Shown: positions 51,965-61,323 of the stretch, piece by piece | Position numbering within the stretch: position 1 is the first letter of the stretch | Layout of the letters: every line of letters begins with the position of its first letter | Source: JAQBDA01 sp963709875 | GTDB taxonomy: Bacteria; Chloroflexota; Anaerolineae; Anaerolineales; UBA4823 | Assembly (NCBI GenBank): GCA_963709875.1 | Contig: CAVPYB010000009.1 | Coordinates: 248,001-312,000, forward strand | Direction: 5' to 3' | Length of the DNA: 64,000 nucleotides | Translations under genes and position numbers: made by a program | The notes under the pieces: generated by a model | What the model saw: only the letters and a program-made list of their open reading frames with translations | Database searches by the model: none | Told to the model about the DNA's origin: nothing

Positions 51965-53923
51965 ATGCAAAGACTTACCCTGCGGAGCCGTCTCGGTCTG
52001 ATCTTCCTGGCGTTTTTCCTGCTCGTCGTCGTATCGGTGACAACGACGTACCTCGGGATCGAAGCGCAGAAGGAAGACGCCCTAGTCATCAACCTGGCTG
52101 GCAGACAGCGCATGCTGGTGCAGCAGATGACGCGCCAGTCCCTGGAACTCGAGCGCCAGCCGGGCAGCGATACCAGATTGGCTTTGCAGGAATCAGCCCA
52201 GGCCTTCGAACAGTCCCTGCTTGCATTACGAGATGGCGGCGGAGTGCCCTACCTCGCAGGGATCTCTAGCGTATTACCTGCCACGAGAGACCCGCGGACC
52301 CTCTCTCAATTGGATCAGATTGCCGTTCTTTGGAACGGTTTCAAGGGTAATCTGCAGATCGTCCTGCGGGGTGATCCTTCCAGCCAGGAATTCCAGACTG
52401 CAATAAAATCCATTCACAATACCGCGCCAGATCTGGTGACACAATCCAATTCTGCGGTGCGCCTGTTCTCTGCCGAAGCAACGGGAAAGGCTCAGCGCAT
52501 CAAGTGGGTCCAGATCATCTTTCTGGTCGCGGCTATGGTACTGCTCGCCCTGGGTGTCCTGGTTACACGCAGCTCGGTGCTCGAGCCGCTCCGCAATTTG
52601 GGAGTCTCAGCCGAACGAATCGGAGGAGGGAACCTAGATGCTCCTGTGCAGGTCGAGGGTCCGGCCGAGATTCAGGTGCTGGGCGCGACTTTGGATACCA
52701 TGCGTACACAATTGAAAACCTCCAACGAAGAGACCTTGGCATGGGCAGATACACTTGAGGAACGCGTCACACAGCGCACGCGCGAACTGGACGCACTGTA
52801 CTCGGTAAGCCGCGAGATCTCCTCCCGGCTGGACATCAACTATGTCTTGAACTCGGTGACAGAGAAAGCTCGCCAGCTGCTGGACGGCGAGATCGCTTAC
52901 CTGTGCATGCTCGACAACCTGGGGCAGACCTTAAGTCTTCAGGCGATCTACGGACCGGATAGTGCTATCCTTAGTTCATCGACCTCCGCCAGAGCTCTCC
53001 TCCCGGGGCATATCCTGGGTGGCAAAGATGCTGTACACTGTGGGACCAAGGGCTGTAATGGCGCCTGTGAGATCATGGCTTCGCCATACCAGACCAGCCA
53101 TATCGCGGCCCCGCTGCAGGCTGGCAACCGCATCATCGGGGCATTGTGCGTCGGCAGTTCTCTGGCGCAGCACTTTTCAGATGAATCTTTAGGGCTGCTC
53201 ACCAAGCTGGCAAACGCAGCCGCCGTCGCCATCGAGAACGCCCGACTGTACGACCAGGCAGAGCGTTCCGCCATCCTGGAGGAACGCCAGCGGTTCGCAG
53301 CAGATATGCACGATGGCCTGGCACAAACGCTCAACTACCTGCTGATAAGCGTCGATCTGACCCATGAGCTTGTCCAGCAGGGAAAGACCGAGCTGGCAAT
53401 GGAGAAGCTGGAACGCTGCCATACGGCGATTGACCAGGCCTCCAGAGAAACGCGCCAGGCAATCGCCAGCCTGCAGGATAATCTCCCAACTCCGACCTCA
53501 TTGCAGGAGCAGATCTCCGGTCTGGTACAGGAAATCCCTGCTGGGAGCGGGGTGATCGAGTGGGTCTCGAATGTTAAACCACCGCTCATGCTGCCGCACC
53601 AGCAGTCCGAGCAAATCTTGCGCGTTGCTCGTGAGGCGCTGCTCAATGCCCAAAACCACAGCCAGGCGTCGCAGATAACCGTAACGCTCGGTCAGAGGGA
53701 TGGTCACGGCATACTGACCATTGATGACAACGGCAGGGGGTTCGACCCTTCGGCGCCCCTACCGGAAAACGGGCAGGGGCATTTCGGAATAAGCATCATG
53801 CGCGCCCGGGCTGCTCGACTGGAGGGTCAATTCGAGATCGACTCTGCCCCTGGATCTGGAACCCGGATCAGCCTGGTATGGCCGCTGCGTCCTGACGGAA
53901 GAGAGCCCGAGGACCACCGATGA
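51965..53923 (+). CDS. NarX-like sensor histidine kinase (PilJ sensor, HAMP, GAF)
   Basis: A 652-residue kinase. After helix 1 (LGLIFLAFFLLVVVSVTTTY) comes the external PilJ/NarX-type four-helix sensor with INLAGRQRMLVQQMTRQSL, the position of the nitrate-binding P-box in NarX. Helix 2 is near 180-200 (IIFLVAAMVLLALGVLV), then HAMP, a GAF domain with a Cys-rich insert (CGTKGCNGACE), HisKA_3 with His in RFAADMHDGLAQTL and HATPase_c (EALLNAQNHSQASQ, DDNGRGFD). The partner NarL-type gene overlaps its end by four bases, and narG lies 7 kb downstream, so nitrate or nitrite sensing is likely. Confidence 0.9.
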   Translation: MQRLTLRSRLGLIFLAFFLLVVVSVTTTYLGIEAQKEDALVINLAGRQRMLVQQMTRQSLELERQPGSDTRLALQESAQAFEQSLLALRDGGGVPYLAGISSVLPATRDPRTLSQLDQIAVLWNGFKGNLQIVLRGDPSSQEFQTAIKSIHNTAPDLVTQSNSAVRLFSAEATGKAQRIKWVQIIFLVAAMVLLALGVLVTRSSVLEPLRNLGVSAERIGGGNLDAPVQVEGPAEIQVLGATLDTMRTQLKTSNEETLAWADTLEERVTQRTRELDALYSVSREISSRLDINYVLNSVTEKARQLLDGEIAYLCMLDNLGQTLSLQAIYGPDSAILSSSTSARALLPGHILGGKDAVHCGTKGCNGACEIMASPYQTSHIAAPLQAGNRIIGALCVGSSLAQHFSDESLGLLTKLANAAAVAIENARLYDQAERSAILEERQRFAADMHDGLAQTLNYLLISVDLTHELVQQGKTELAMEKLERCHTAIDQASRETRQAIASLQDNLPTPTSLQEQISGLVQEIPAGSGVIEWVSNVKPPLMLPHQQSEQILRVAREALLNAQNHSQASQITVTLGQRDGHGILTIDDNGRGFDPSAPLPENGQGHFGISIMRARAARLEGQFEIDSAPGSGTRISLVWPLRPDGREPEDHR

Positions 53924-54573
53924 AGGTGATCCGCCTGCTGCTGGCAGACGACCATGTGTTGTTCCGCGAAGGGCTGTCCGGCATAATATCTGCACAGCCC
54001 GATATGCAGGTCGTTGGAGAAGCCAGCGACGGGCTGGAGGCGATCATCAAAGCCCAGCAGCTGAAGCCCGACTTGATCTTGATGGATATCCAGATGCCAG
54101 GCTGCGATGGGCTGGAAGCCACAAGGAAGATCAAGCAGGAATTGGATGGCTGCATCATCATCATGCTGACTGTACGCGATGATGAGGAGAAATTGTTCGA
54201 AGCCATCAAGAGCGGGGCACAGGGGTATTTACTGAAGAATATACGCTCGCGTGAGATGCTGGATATGTTGAGGGGTGCAGTGCGCGGGGAGGCTGCCATC
54301 AATCCTCATCTCGCTGGAAGGATGCTGGAAGAATTTCGCCGCCTGAGCCACCAGCTGCCGGCAGATGCAGAAGAAACAGCTCTGTCGTTGACCCCACGCG
54401 AGAGGGATGTGCTCGCTCTGGTTGCTCAGGGAAGTTCGGATAAAGAGATCGCCGCAGATTTATCCATCAGCCTGCATACGGTGAAGACCCATTTGAGAAA
54501 TATATTATCCAAGCTGCAGGTCAGCAGCCGGCACGAAGCAGCCCGCCTGGCAAAGCATAAAGGCCTGGTATAG
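53920..54573 (+). CDS. NarL-family response regulator, partner of the NarX-like kinase
   Basis: A 217-residue regulator. The receiver has LLLADDHVLFREGL, the phospho-acceptor Asp in LILMDIQMPGCDGLE, Thr in IMLTVRDDE and Lys in GYLLKNIRS; the LuxR-type domain has LTPRERDVLALVAQGSSDKEIA and HTVKTHLRNILSKLQVSSRHEA. It overlaps the kinase gene by four bases (ATGA). A strong terminator at 54597-54624 follows, so it controls the respiratory operon that starts at 54720 rather than being read through into it. Confidence 0.93.
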   Translation: MKVIRLLLADDHVLFREGLSGIISAQPDMQVVGEASDGLEAIIKAQQLKPDLILMDIQMPGCDGLEATRKIKQELDGCIIIMLTVRDDEEKLFEAIKSGAQGYLLKNIRSREMLDMLRGAVRGEAAINPHLAGRMLEEFRRLSHQLPADAEETALSLTPRERDVLALVAQGSSDKEIAADLSISLHTVKTHLRNILSKLQVSSRHEAARLAKHKGLV

Positions 54574-54596
54574 CAAGAACTAATTCTTAATCTTGG

Positions 54597-54624
54597 AAGA
54601 GCGGTCGAAAGATCGCTCTTTTTT
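54597..54624 (+). terminator. intrinsic terminator of the NarX/NarL gene pair
   Basis: A ten-pair stem with a GAAA tetraloop (54597-54606 with 54611-54620; one G-T pair) is followed by a run of T to 54624. It is the clearest intrinsic terminator in the window. Confidence 0.9.
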
Positions 54625-54719
54625 CATTCCTCCGAACAGACTGCGATGGATGCCTGGAATTGAATTTTTTGTTACTGTATATCTGATTGGTTACCTCCCT
54701 GAGAGATTGAGGGTGTCCA

Positions 54720-56789
54720 TTGACAGATAAAACCTACAAGATACTGCTGCCCGACACGGACTACTACCGCAAAACGATCAAGTGCCAGGAAGCCTGTCCG
54801 GTCTATACCGATTCGCGCGGTTACGTCACCGCCATCGCCAGAGGCGACCTAGAGCTGGGCTATGAAGTAGCCCACGATCCCAACCCGCTCTCTACGATCT
54901 GCGGGCGCATATGCGGCGCTCCCTGCGAGACAGCCTGCCGGCGTGGTGTGATCGGTCCAGACCGGGAACCGGTCGCTATCCGCCCGCTGAAACGCGTGCT
55001 GACCGAACGATATGGACCCGAAGCCGGGCAACGCCTGCCCGGAGCCAATGTCCCCGCTCCAGGATCATCCCCACTGATCCCGTTAGAGGCGGTGTCCTTA
55101 AGCGGCGTGACCACCCCACTCCAACCCAGTCTTCCAGGTCAGGGTGCGCCATTGCAGTACAACCGGGTGCGTTGGTCACGCCAGACTTTGCTGGACCTGG
55201 CCTCGCAACCCTACCGTAAGCGTGGGCGGGTGGCGGTCATCGGCGCCGGGCCTTCGGGTCTTACTGTGGCACATGATCTGGTGCTGCTGGGTCATGAGGT
55301 CGTGATTTACGAGGCCGGCCCGAAAACCGGCGGTATGCTGCGCTACGGCGTGCCAGTTTACCGCATCGACCAGAGCGCCATGGATGCCGAGATCGACGCC
55401 ATCCTGAAACTCGGAGCGACGATCCATTTCAATACCAAGATCGGTGACCAGATCACTCTGCCGGATCTGCGGCAGCAGTTCGACGCGGTGTTCCTGGGAA
55501 TGGGGCTGATGGAAGGACGCAGCCTGAATATCGAGGGCTTCGAGCTGGATGGCGTGATCCCCGCTGTGGACCTTCTGTTGAACTACAACCTGGGGTACAA
55601 GGTCGAGCTGGGCAAGCGTGTCATCGTTGTCGGCGGCGGGGATGTCGCCATGGATGCCGCTCGCACCGCCCTGCGCCTGGGTCAGATCAGCGCTGAACAG
55701 GAGCAGGCCCTGGCGCAGCAAGAATCCATCAGCGAAGAGGCCTCTGAAGCCGTACACACCGCATTAGACGTAGCCCGCACCGCATTGCGCCTGGGTGTGG
55801 CAGATGTCCGGATCATCTCCCTGGAGTCGTGGGAAGAGCTGCCTGCCTCGCGTTTCGAGCTGGAGGAAGCGCTGGAGGAGGGCATCGATATCCTGCCGCG
55901 CCTGGGTCCTAACCGTATCCTGGGCAAGCAGGGTAGGGTCACCGGGCTGGAGGTGATCGAGGTCGCCTCGGTATTCGATGAGAACGGTCGCTTCAACCCG
56001 CGCTTCAAGCTCGGCACAGCACGCACGTTGGATTGTGATAATGTGATCATCGCCATCGGGCAGCGAGCAAATCTGGATGCCCTGGGCGGCGCGCCGGATG
56101 TAGCCATCTCGCCGCGCGGTCTGGTGCAAATCGACCAGGATACCCTGCAGACAACTGCACCGGACGTGTTTGCCGGCGGCGATGTCGCCTTCGGGCCGCG
56201 TTTGATCATCAGCGCAGTGCGTGACGGGCATATCGCCGCCCTGGGGATCGAGCAGCAAATCCAGGGACGCCCACTGAAGCTGGACACCCAGACCGAGTGG
56301 ACCGACCTGACCAGCAGCCACACCATGTTCCCGGACTGGACCAAGGTACCCCGCAGCAAGGTCCCGGCGCTGCCCGTTGACCGGCGCACGGGGATTTCGG
56401 TCATTGAGCTGGGCTACGACTTCAATGATGCCGCCATCCAGGGCAGCCGCTGCCTCGAGTGCAGTGTCAATACAGTTTTCGATGGCAGCAAATGCATCCT
56501 GTGCAACGGCTGCGTGGATGTCTGTCCGTGGGACTGCCTGAAGATCGTCCGGCTGGACCAGCTCCAAGCCAGCCCCATGCTGGATACCGTCCTGGAACGG
56601 CAGCTTGGCGCACCCCAGGCGGTCTGGGCAGACGAGCAGACGCCTACCGTAGCAGCCATGCTAAAGGATGACGAAGCCTGCACGCGCTGCGCACTATGTG
56701 CCCACCGCTGCCCGACCGGGGCGATCACCATGGAAGCCTTCCGTTTTGCAGAAGTGCTGACCTACGAAACAAAGACACAAACAGGATAA
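54720..56789 (+). CDS. GltD-like FAD/NAD(P) oxidoreductase with three Fe-S domains
   Basis: A 689-residue flavoprotein of the glutamate synthase small-subunit/dihydropyrimidine dehydrogenase type. N-terminal Fe-S ligands are in CQEACPVY and CGRICGAPCETACRRG, the FAD loop is VAVIGAGPSGLTVAHDL (about 172), and the NAD(P) loop is VIVVGGGDVAMDAARTALRLG (about 303). A 40-residue insert then repeats ARTALRLG. Two 4Fe-4S clusters follow at the C-terminus (CILCNGCVDVCPWDC and CTRCALCAHRCPTGA). The start is TTG 54720. It is directly upstream of cytochrome b, four bases away, so it probably moves electrons between NAD(P)H and the quinone pool through that complex, replacing a GltB partner. Confidence 0.88.
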   Translation: MTDKTYKILLPDTDYYRKTIKCQEACPVYTDSRGYVTAIARGDLELGYEVAHDPNPLSTICGRICGAPCETACRRGVIGPDREPVAIRPLKRVLTERYGPEAGQRLPGANVPAPGSSPLIPLEAVSLSGVTTPLQPSLPGQGAPLQYNRVRWSRQTLLDLASQPYRKRGRVAVIGAGPSGLTVAHDLVLLGHEVVIYEAGPKTGGMLRYGVPVYRIDQSAMDAEIDAILKLGATIHFNTKIGDQITLPDLRQQFDAVFLGMGLMEGRSLNIEGFELDGVIPAVDLLLNYNLGYKVELGKRVIVVGGGDVAMDAARTALRLGQISAEQEQALAQQESISEEASEAVHTALDVARTALRLGVADVRIISLESWEELPASRFELEEALEEGIDILPRLGPNRILGKQGRVTGLEVIEVASVFDENGRFNPRFKLGTARTLDCDNVIIAIGQRANLDALGGAPDVAISPRGLVQIDQDTLQTTAPDVFAGGDVAFGPRLIISAVRDGHIAALGIEQQIQGRPLKLDTQTEWTDLTSSHTMFPDWTKVPRSKVPALPVDRRTGISVIELGYDFNDAAIQGSRCLECSVNTVFDGSKCILCNGCVDVCPWDCLKIVRLDQLQASPMLDTVLERQLGAPQAVWADEQTPTVAAMLKDDEACTRCALCAHRCPTGAITMEAFRFAEVLTYETKTQTG

Positions 56790-56793
56790 ACCA

Positions 56794-57531
56794 ATGGCAA
56801 ACCTGGTTCAAGGGATAACCAACTCACGAATTTGGAAATCGTTCTTCCGCCACGGGTGGCCGGACAACCCGCTGGACCGCTCGCTGGTGATGACCACCAA
56901 TGTTTTTTTCCACCTGCACCCGGTCAAAGTAAACCGCAGGAGCTTGCGCATGACCTACAGCTTCGGGCTGGGCATCCTGTCGGTGCTGCTATTCTTATCT
57001 CTGTCGATCACCGGTCTGCTGTTGATGTTCTACTACGTGCCAACCGTGGAGAGAGCTTACTCGAATATCGTCACCTTGCAAACTGAGGTCCCATTTGGGC
57101 AGATGCTGCGCAATATGCACCGCTGGGGCGCTCACCTGATGGTGCTGGTGGTGGTGCTTCATATGGTTCGGGTGTTCTATACCGGGGCATACAAGCCGCC
57201 GCGCGAGTTCAACTGGGTGCTGGGCGTTATGCTGCTGCTGCTCACCCTGGGGGCGAGCTTCACCGGGTACTTGCTGCCCTGGGACCAGCTCTCCTTCTGG
57301 GCGATCACAGTCGGCACCAGCGTGGCAGGTTACGCGCCCGGGCTGGGCAACACAATCAAAGCTTTCATGCTCGGTGGACCGGAAGTCGGGCAGGAATCAC
57401 TGACCCGCTTCTACGCCCTGCACATCATGCTGATACCGATGGGTATCGCGCTGGTCACCTCCATCCATATCTGGCGGGTGCGCAAGGATGGCGGTCTGGC
57501 AGCCAATGATGACCAATCAGCCAACCCGTAG
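56794..57531 (+). CDS. cytochrome b, N-terminal (cytochrome b6-like) subunit
   Basis: A 245-residue membrane subunit of a Rieske/cytochrome b complex. Four transmembrane helices carry the bis-histidine ligands of two b hemes: MHRWGAHLMVLVVVLHMVRVFY (helix B) and RFYALHIMLIPMGIALVTSIHIW (helix D). The GASFTGYLLPWDQLSFWAITV segment forms part of the quinol site. As in b6f complexes the C-terminal half is a separate gene, at 57545. An N-terminal extension of about 50 residues before the first helix includes WPDNPLDRSLVM. The next gene starts 13 bp downstream. Confidence 0.92.
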   Translation: MANLVQGITNSRIWKSFFRHGWPDNPLDRSLVMTTNVFFHLHPVKVNRRSLRMTYSFGLGILSVLLFLSLSITGLLLMFYYVPTVERAYSNIVTLQTEVPFGQMLRNMHRWGAHLMVLVVVLHMVRVFYTGAYKPPREFNWVLGVMLLLLTLGASFTGYLLPWDQLSFWAITVGTSVAGYAPGLGNTIKAFMLGGPEVGQESLTRFYALHIMLIPMGIALVTSIHIWRVRKDGGLAANDDQSANP

Positions 57532-57544
57532 ATCAGGATAACCT

Positions 57545-58312
57545 ATGGCCAATATCCCGACCCAAGAATCGTTCTCGAAATCATCCAGCAAGACCTATAC
57601 CCTGGTTGAGCTGGTGCACCGGGCGCCGGCGCAGATGGTCGACCATGGTCCAGAGGAGACGCTCTTCGCCTTCCCGGTGGTCGCCCTTCTGGAGCTGCTG
57701 CTGTCATTGGGCATGGGCGTAGTCTTACTGCTGCTCTCTCTGGCGGTCAACGCCCCATTGGAAGAGATTGCCAATCCCAACCAGACCACCGACCCTGCCA
57801 AAGCGCCGTGGTATTTCATGGGCTTGCAGGAAATGCTCGAGCATGGTCACCCAACATTGATGGCAGTGATCATCCCCTCCATCCTGGTGCTGTTCGTCCT
57901 GGCGATACCTTATATCGACAACAACCGCCAGGGCTCCGGGCGCTGGTTCACCAGCGAGCGCGGCCGCAAGGTGACCCAATACACCGCCCTTTATACCCTT
58001 CTGGCGATGCCGCTCTTCATTATCCTGGATAACGCCTTCCCGCTGCGCGAGCTGCTGCGAGACGTGGTACCCGCCTTGGTAACTCAGGTGCTCATCCCCG
58101 GGTTGATTATGGCTTTGATCGTCTTCCTGCCCCTTATCGTACTGCGCCGGTACAAGCCGAACGCCCGGGAGGTTATGCTGCTCCTTTTCACCATGTTGTT
58201 CGTTTCGGCAATTGTGTTCACCGTTACGGGATTTCTGTTCCGGGGACCGGGCTTCGAACTGTACCTGCCCTGGAATATGCCCAACAACTACAACCCATTC
58301 ACACATTTCTAA
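57545..58312 (+). CDS. cytochrome b C-terminal (subunit IV-like) protein
   Basis: A 255-residue protein with about five hydrophobic segments. TTDPAKAPWYFMGLQEMLEHGHPTLMAVIIPSI holds the conserved PxxxKxPWYFxGLQE region of subunit IV, here with PEWY-like quinol-site sequence shifted to PWYF. More helices follow (TLLAMPLFIILDNAFPL, VLIPGLIMALIVFLPLIVL, LLLFTMLFVSAIVFTVTGFL). Two extra helices beyond subunit IV are present. It completes cytochrome b with the upstream gene. It ends 18 bp before the Rieske gene. Confidence 0.9.
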   Translation: MANIPTQESFSKSSSKTYTLVELVHRAPAQMVDHGPEETLFAFPVVALLELLLSLGMGVVLLLLSLAVNAPLEEIANPNQTTDPAKAPWYFMGLQEMLEHGHPTLMAVIIPSILVLFVLAIPYIDNNRQGSGRWFTSERGRKVTQYTALYTLLAMPLFIILDNAFPLRELLRDVVPALVTQVLIPGLIMALIVFLPLIVLRRYKPNAREVMLLLFTMLFVSAIVFTVTGFLFRGPGFELYLPWNMPNNYNPFTHF

Positions 58313-58330
58313 GAGATACAGAGAACATCC

Positions 58331-58816
58331 ATGGAACAAACTCAAAAGCCGTCCCCCATCAATCGCAGGCAGTTTATGGTGGTTGGATTCTTCGGTCTGC
58401 TGGTCTTATTGGTCGGTGAATCAATCGTAGCAGTGATGCGATTCCTCAAGCCTCTGAATAAAAGTGGTTTCGGCGGGCTGGTTTATGCCGGAAAGGTCGA
58501 CGAGTTCCCTGTACCCAGCGTGACGCGCATCGAGCCAGCACGAGCTTATATCGTACGGACGGACCAAGGGGTGATGGCGCTTTGGCAGCGCTGCACGCAC
58601 CTGGGATGTGCTGTTCCCTGGGAACAGGCTCAGGACGAGTTCCACTGCCCATGTCACGGGACATTGTTCAGCCCGGTGGGTGAGGTTCTCGATGGACCGG
58701 CGCCACGTCCCATGGACACCTTCCCGGTGGTGATCAAGCAAGATGAAGTGTGGATCGATACCGGTAAACCGCAGGAACGCAGCAGCTATGATCCATCCCA
58801 GCTAACACCAGTTTAG
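58331..58816 (+). CDS. Rieske 2Fe-2S protein of the cytochrome b complex
   Basis: A 161-residue protein with an uncleaved N-terminal anchor (FMVVGFFGLLVLLVGESIVAV) preceded by INRRQ, which has a twin arginine and so may be a Tat signal. The 2Fe-2S site is formed by CTHLGCAVPW (about 88-97) and CPCHGTLFSPVGE (about 106-118): two Cys and two His, plus the disulfide Cys pair. It takes electrons from quinol and passes them to a cytochrome c. It lies between cytochrome b and the triheme cytochrome in the same operon. Confidence 0.95.
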   Translation: MEQTQKPSPINRRQFMVVGFFGLLVLLVGESIVAVMRFLKPLNKSGFGGLVYAGKVDEFPVPSVTRIEPARAYIVRTDQGVMALWQRCTHLGCAVPWEQAQDEFHCPCHGTLFSPVGEVLDGPAPRPMDTFPVVIKQDEVWIDTGKPQERSSYDPSQLTPV

Positions 58817-58828
58817 GATGTGCAGCCG

Positions 58829-59975
58829 ATGAAAGACTATCCTGAAGATTACACTCGCTATATCCAGACCGGTTTGATATTCGTCGTCATTATGCTGGTC
58901 GGTCTGACCCTGTATGCCTTCGCAGAAGGGGATCGTCTGGTGAGCGCTGCAGAAGAATTCAATTCAGAACGTATCCAGCGCGGCAAACAGATCTACGCGG
59001 CGCAGTGTCAGTCCTGTCACGGGGGGGATGGCGAGGGTGGCCTCGGTCCACCGTTGAACAGCAAGCAGGTGCTCGACGGCACATCCGACAGCGTATTCTT
59101 CTCTGTGATCCGCTCCGGTGTTCCGAATACCCAGATGCCCGCCTGGAGCGTCGAGTTTGGTGGACCGCTGACCGACGAAGACGTACGCGACATCGTAGCG
59201 CTGATGCGGTCGTGGCAGGCGACCGCTCCCGAGATCATCGAAGAGGAATTCGTCCCCGATCCCGGGCGGGGTGCCGTCCTGTTTGCAAGCACGTGTGCAG
59301 TCTGCCATGGCGAACACGGCGCAGGCACCGAGCGAGCACCGACGCTCAATGATTCCACCCGGCTGGAGGTGCTGCCAGATGAATGGTACCGGGGTGTGAT
59401 CAAGAATGGCCGTCCCGCCAAAGGCATGCCGACCTGGGGTACGGTGCTCTCACCCGAACAGATCGACGATTTAGTATCGCTGATCGCCGCATGGCGTGAG
59501 GGTTCGATAATAGCACCCACCTTCTCGGTCGGAGAGCTGCTCGAGCAGGCAATCTTCTCCCTACAGAATGATGATCCCTCGAGCGCCAGCCTGAATATTG
59601 CTCGGGCGGTTGCGATCACGGACGGGGCGGCTGCGGCAATGCTAGAAAGCGCCGAGGAGCAGATCTCATCCGGCGATCCGCAGACCGGGCTGGCAACCCT
59701 GCAAGACCTGCGCGCTCAATGGCCGTTAGGTGATCCTGCCAATGGCGCCTCGGTGTACTCTGCAAATTGCGCCGCCTGCCATGGGATCCAGGGCGAAGGT
59801 GGGGTTGGGGCCGCGCTCAATCCGAATACATATATTCAGGACAGCAGCAATTCTGTAGTGGTCGACCTCATCGCAGACCGGTCGCGATGGGACTCTGATG
59901 GCAGCTTTCGAGGACCGGCTGACCGCGAAAGAAATGGCAGACGTGGTGGCTTTCTTACGCCTTTGGCAAAAGTGA
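58829..59975 (+). CDS. triheme cytochrome c, membrane-anchored, one frameshift near the 3' end
   Basis: A protein of about 382 residues with an N-terminal signal anchor (GLIFVVIMLVGLTLYAF) and three heme-binding sites: CQSCHGGDGEGG, CAVCHGEHGAG and CAACHGIQGEGG. The three cytochrome c domains lie near 45-120, 145-215 and 300-380, with a spacer helix region between the second and third. One extra C at 59878-59879 changes frame; removing it restores DGRDGTLMAAFEDRLTAKEM and a stop at 59973-59975, ten bases before the next gene. It is the probable electron acceptor of the Rieske protein. ATG 58829 is preferred to GTG 58820. Confidence 0.88.
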
Positions 59976-59984
59976 TGGTGCGGT

Positions 59985-60353
59985 ATGCGCAAACGGCGGG
60001 TAGCGCTTCTGTGTGCTAGACAGCTGCTGTGTGAGAGCCTGCAGCACACGCTTGGAAGCGATCCAACAATAGAAGTGCTTGGTCCATGGGCTATCGACGA
60101 CCATGCGGCAGCGCGCATCACGCAGTCTTCACCGGATATGGTGCTGATCGCGGAACCTTTACAGAGGACGGAAAGAGTGGCAAAAGTGACCGCCCGCATC
60201 CTGGCAAACTTCCCCGACCTGCCCATGATCCGCGTCACGCTGGAAAACAATCTGATGCGCTTCTACAGCGCACAGACCATGCCTGCCTCGAGCGATGACC
60301 TTATGACCCTGATCCACAGCGCGATTGAGATCGATCGACAGGATCTGGAATGA
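59985..60353 (+). CDS. degenerate receiver-like protein in the respiratory operon
   Basis: A 122-residue protein with the length and secondary structure of a response regulator receiver: RKRRVALLCARQLLCESLQHTL aligns with the first strand and helix, and SPDMVLIAEPL with the strand that normally ends in the phospho-acceptor Asp. That Asp is replaced (VLIAEP), and the acidic pair near the start is missing (LLCAR), so it cannot be phosphorylated in the usual way. It sits between two cytochrome c genes, ten bases after the corrected stop of the first. It may be a pseudo-receiver regulating or assembling the complex; there is no named family. Confidence 0.7.
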   Translation: MRKRRVALLCARQLLCESLQHTLGSDPTIEVLGPWAIDDHAAARITQSSPDMVLIAEPLQRTERVAKVTARILANFPDLPMIRVTLENNLMRFYSAQTMPASSDDLMTLIHSAIEIDRQDLE

Positions 60354-60414
60354 TAAATACAGTACAGAGTGATAAACAACCTATTCTCTACCTGGAACAC
60401 AGCGTGAGGGTGTC

Positions 60415-61260
60415 ATGATCAAATTGTTTCCCAAGCCGATATTCATATTTCTGGCGATCATCACCGCAGCTATATGCGCTACCGGGCTGGTAAGCGCCGG
60501 TTCGCTGGCGCAATCCGCCCAACAAGGTGCGGCCCTCTTCGACCAGAAATGCCGCGCCTGCCACAATATCGGAGGCGGCGACCTGGTCGGACCCGACCTG
60601 GAGGGCGTGACCGAACGGCGGGATATGCAGTGGCTGCGTGATTTCATCAGCACACCGGATCGGGTGATCGCATCAGGCGACCCGATCGCCGCGGAGCTGC
60701 TGGCAAAGTACAACAACCTGTCGATGCCAAACCAAGGTCTCTCAACCGACGATGTGGATGCTCTCCTGGCATTCCTGGAGAGCCCGGGTGGGACATCTGC
60801 GGCAGGTGCAGGAGCCGCAGCGCTCGCCGGTGACCCCGGGCGCGGGAAAGCCCTGTTCAGCGGGCAGGTAGCGCTGCAGAACGACGCCACCAGCTGTATC
60901 GCTTGCCACAGCGTCAACGGGCTGGCAGCCTTAGGCGGGGGCACACTAGGACCCGACCTGACCGGGGTGGTAGGCCGGTTCGGTGGCGAGGCTGGTATGG
61001 CAGGTGTCCTTGCCGGTCTCCCTTTCCCAACCATGCAGGGTATCTTCGACGACCGCCCGCTGACCCCTCAAGAGCAAGCTGACCTGCTGGCTTACCTGGC
61101 TCAGTCAGGGGGCGCTCAAGCAGTCAGCCAGGCGGGTCTCAATTCACCGTGGTTCTGGGCTATTGGTGCAGGCGGAGCGCTGTTTCTTTTCATCGCAATG
61201 GCATTCTTTTGGCCCCGCCAGCGCAAGAGTATCTCCGACCGGCTGCGCGCGATGGGCTGA
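60415..61260 (+). CDS. diheme cytochrome c with C-terminal membrane anchor
   Basis: A 281-residue protein: signal peptide (FIFLAIITAAICATGLVSAG), first heme site CRACHNIGGGD (about 42-52) with LVGPDLEGVTERRD, a second site CIACHSVNGLAALGGG (about 164) with LGPDLTGVVGRFGG, and a late Met-containing loop. A C-terminal transmembrane helix (FWAIGAGGALFLFIAMAFFW) then a basic tail anchor it. It is likely the heme-carrying partner of NarG/NxrA-type reductases or an electron shuttle between the Rieske complex and narG. It lies 64 bp before narG. Confidence 0.9.
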   Translation: MIKLFPKPIFIFLAIITAAICATGLVSAGSLAQSAQQGAALFDQKCRACHNIGGGDLVGPDLEGVTERRDMQWLRDFISTPDRVIASGDPIAAELLAKYNNLSMPNQGLSTDDVDALLAFLESPGGTSAAGAGAAALAGDPGRGKALFSGQVALQNDATSCIACHSVNGLAALGGGTLGPDLTGVVGRFGGEAGMAGVLAGLPFPTMQGIFDDRPLTPQEQADLLAYLAQSGGAQAVSQAGLNSPWFWAIGAGGALFLFIAMAFFWPRQRKSISDRLRAMG

Positions 61261-61323
61261 GGGGATCATGACAGGTCACTACACAGCAAGCACTTCTTAT
61301 AGTTTGCTCACATGGAGGCAGAG

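Noticed and set aside
55176..56567. Three overlapping minus-strand frames in the flavoprotein gene
   Set aside because: They are shadows of the flavoprotein and show no motif or ribosome-binding site.
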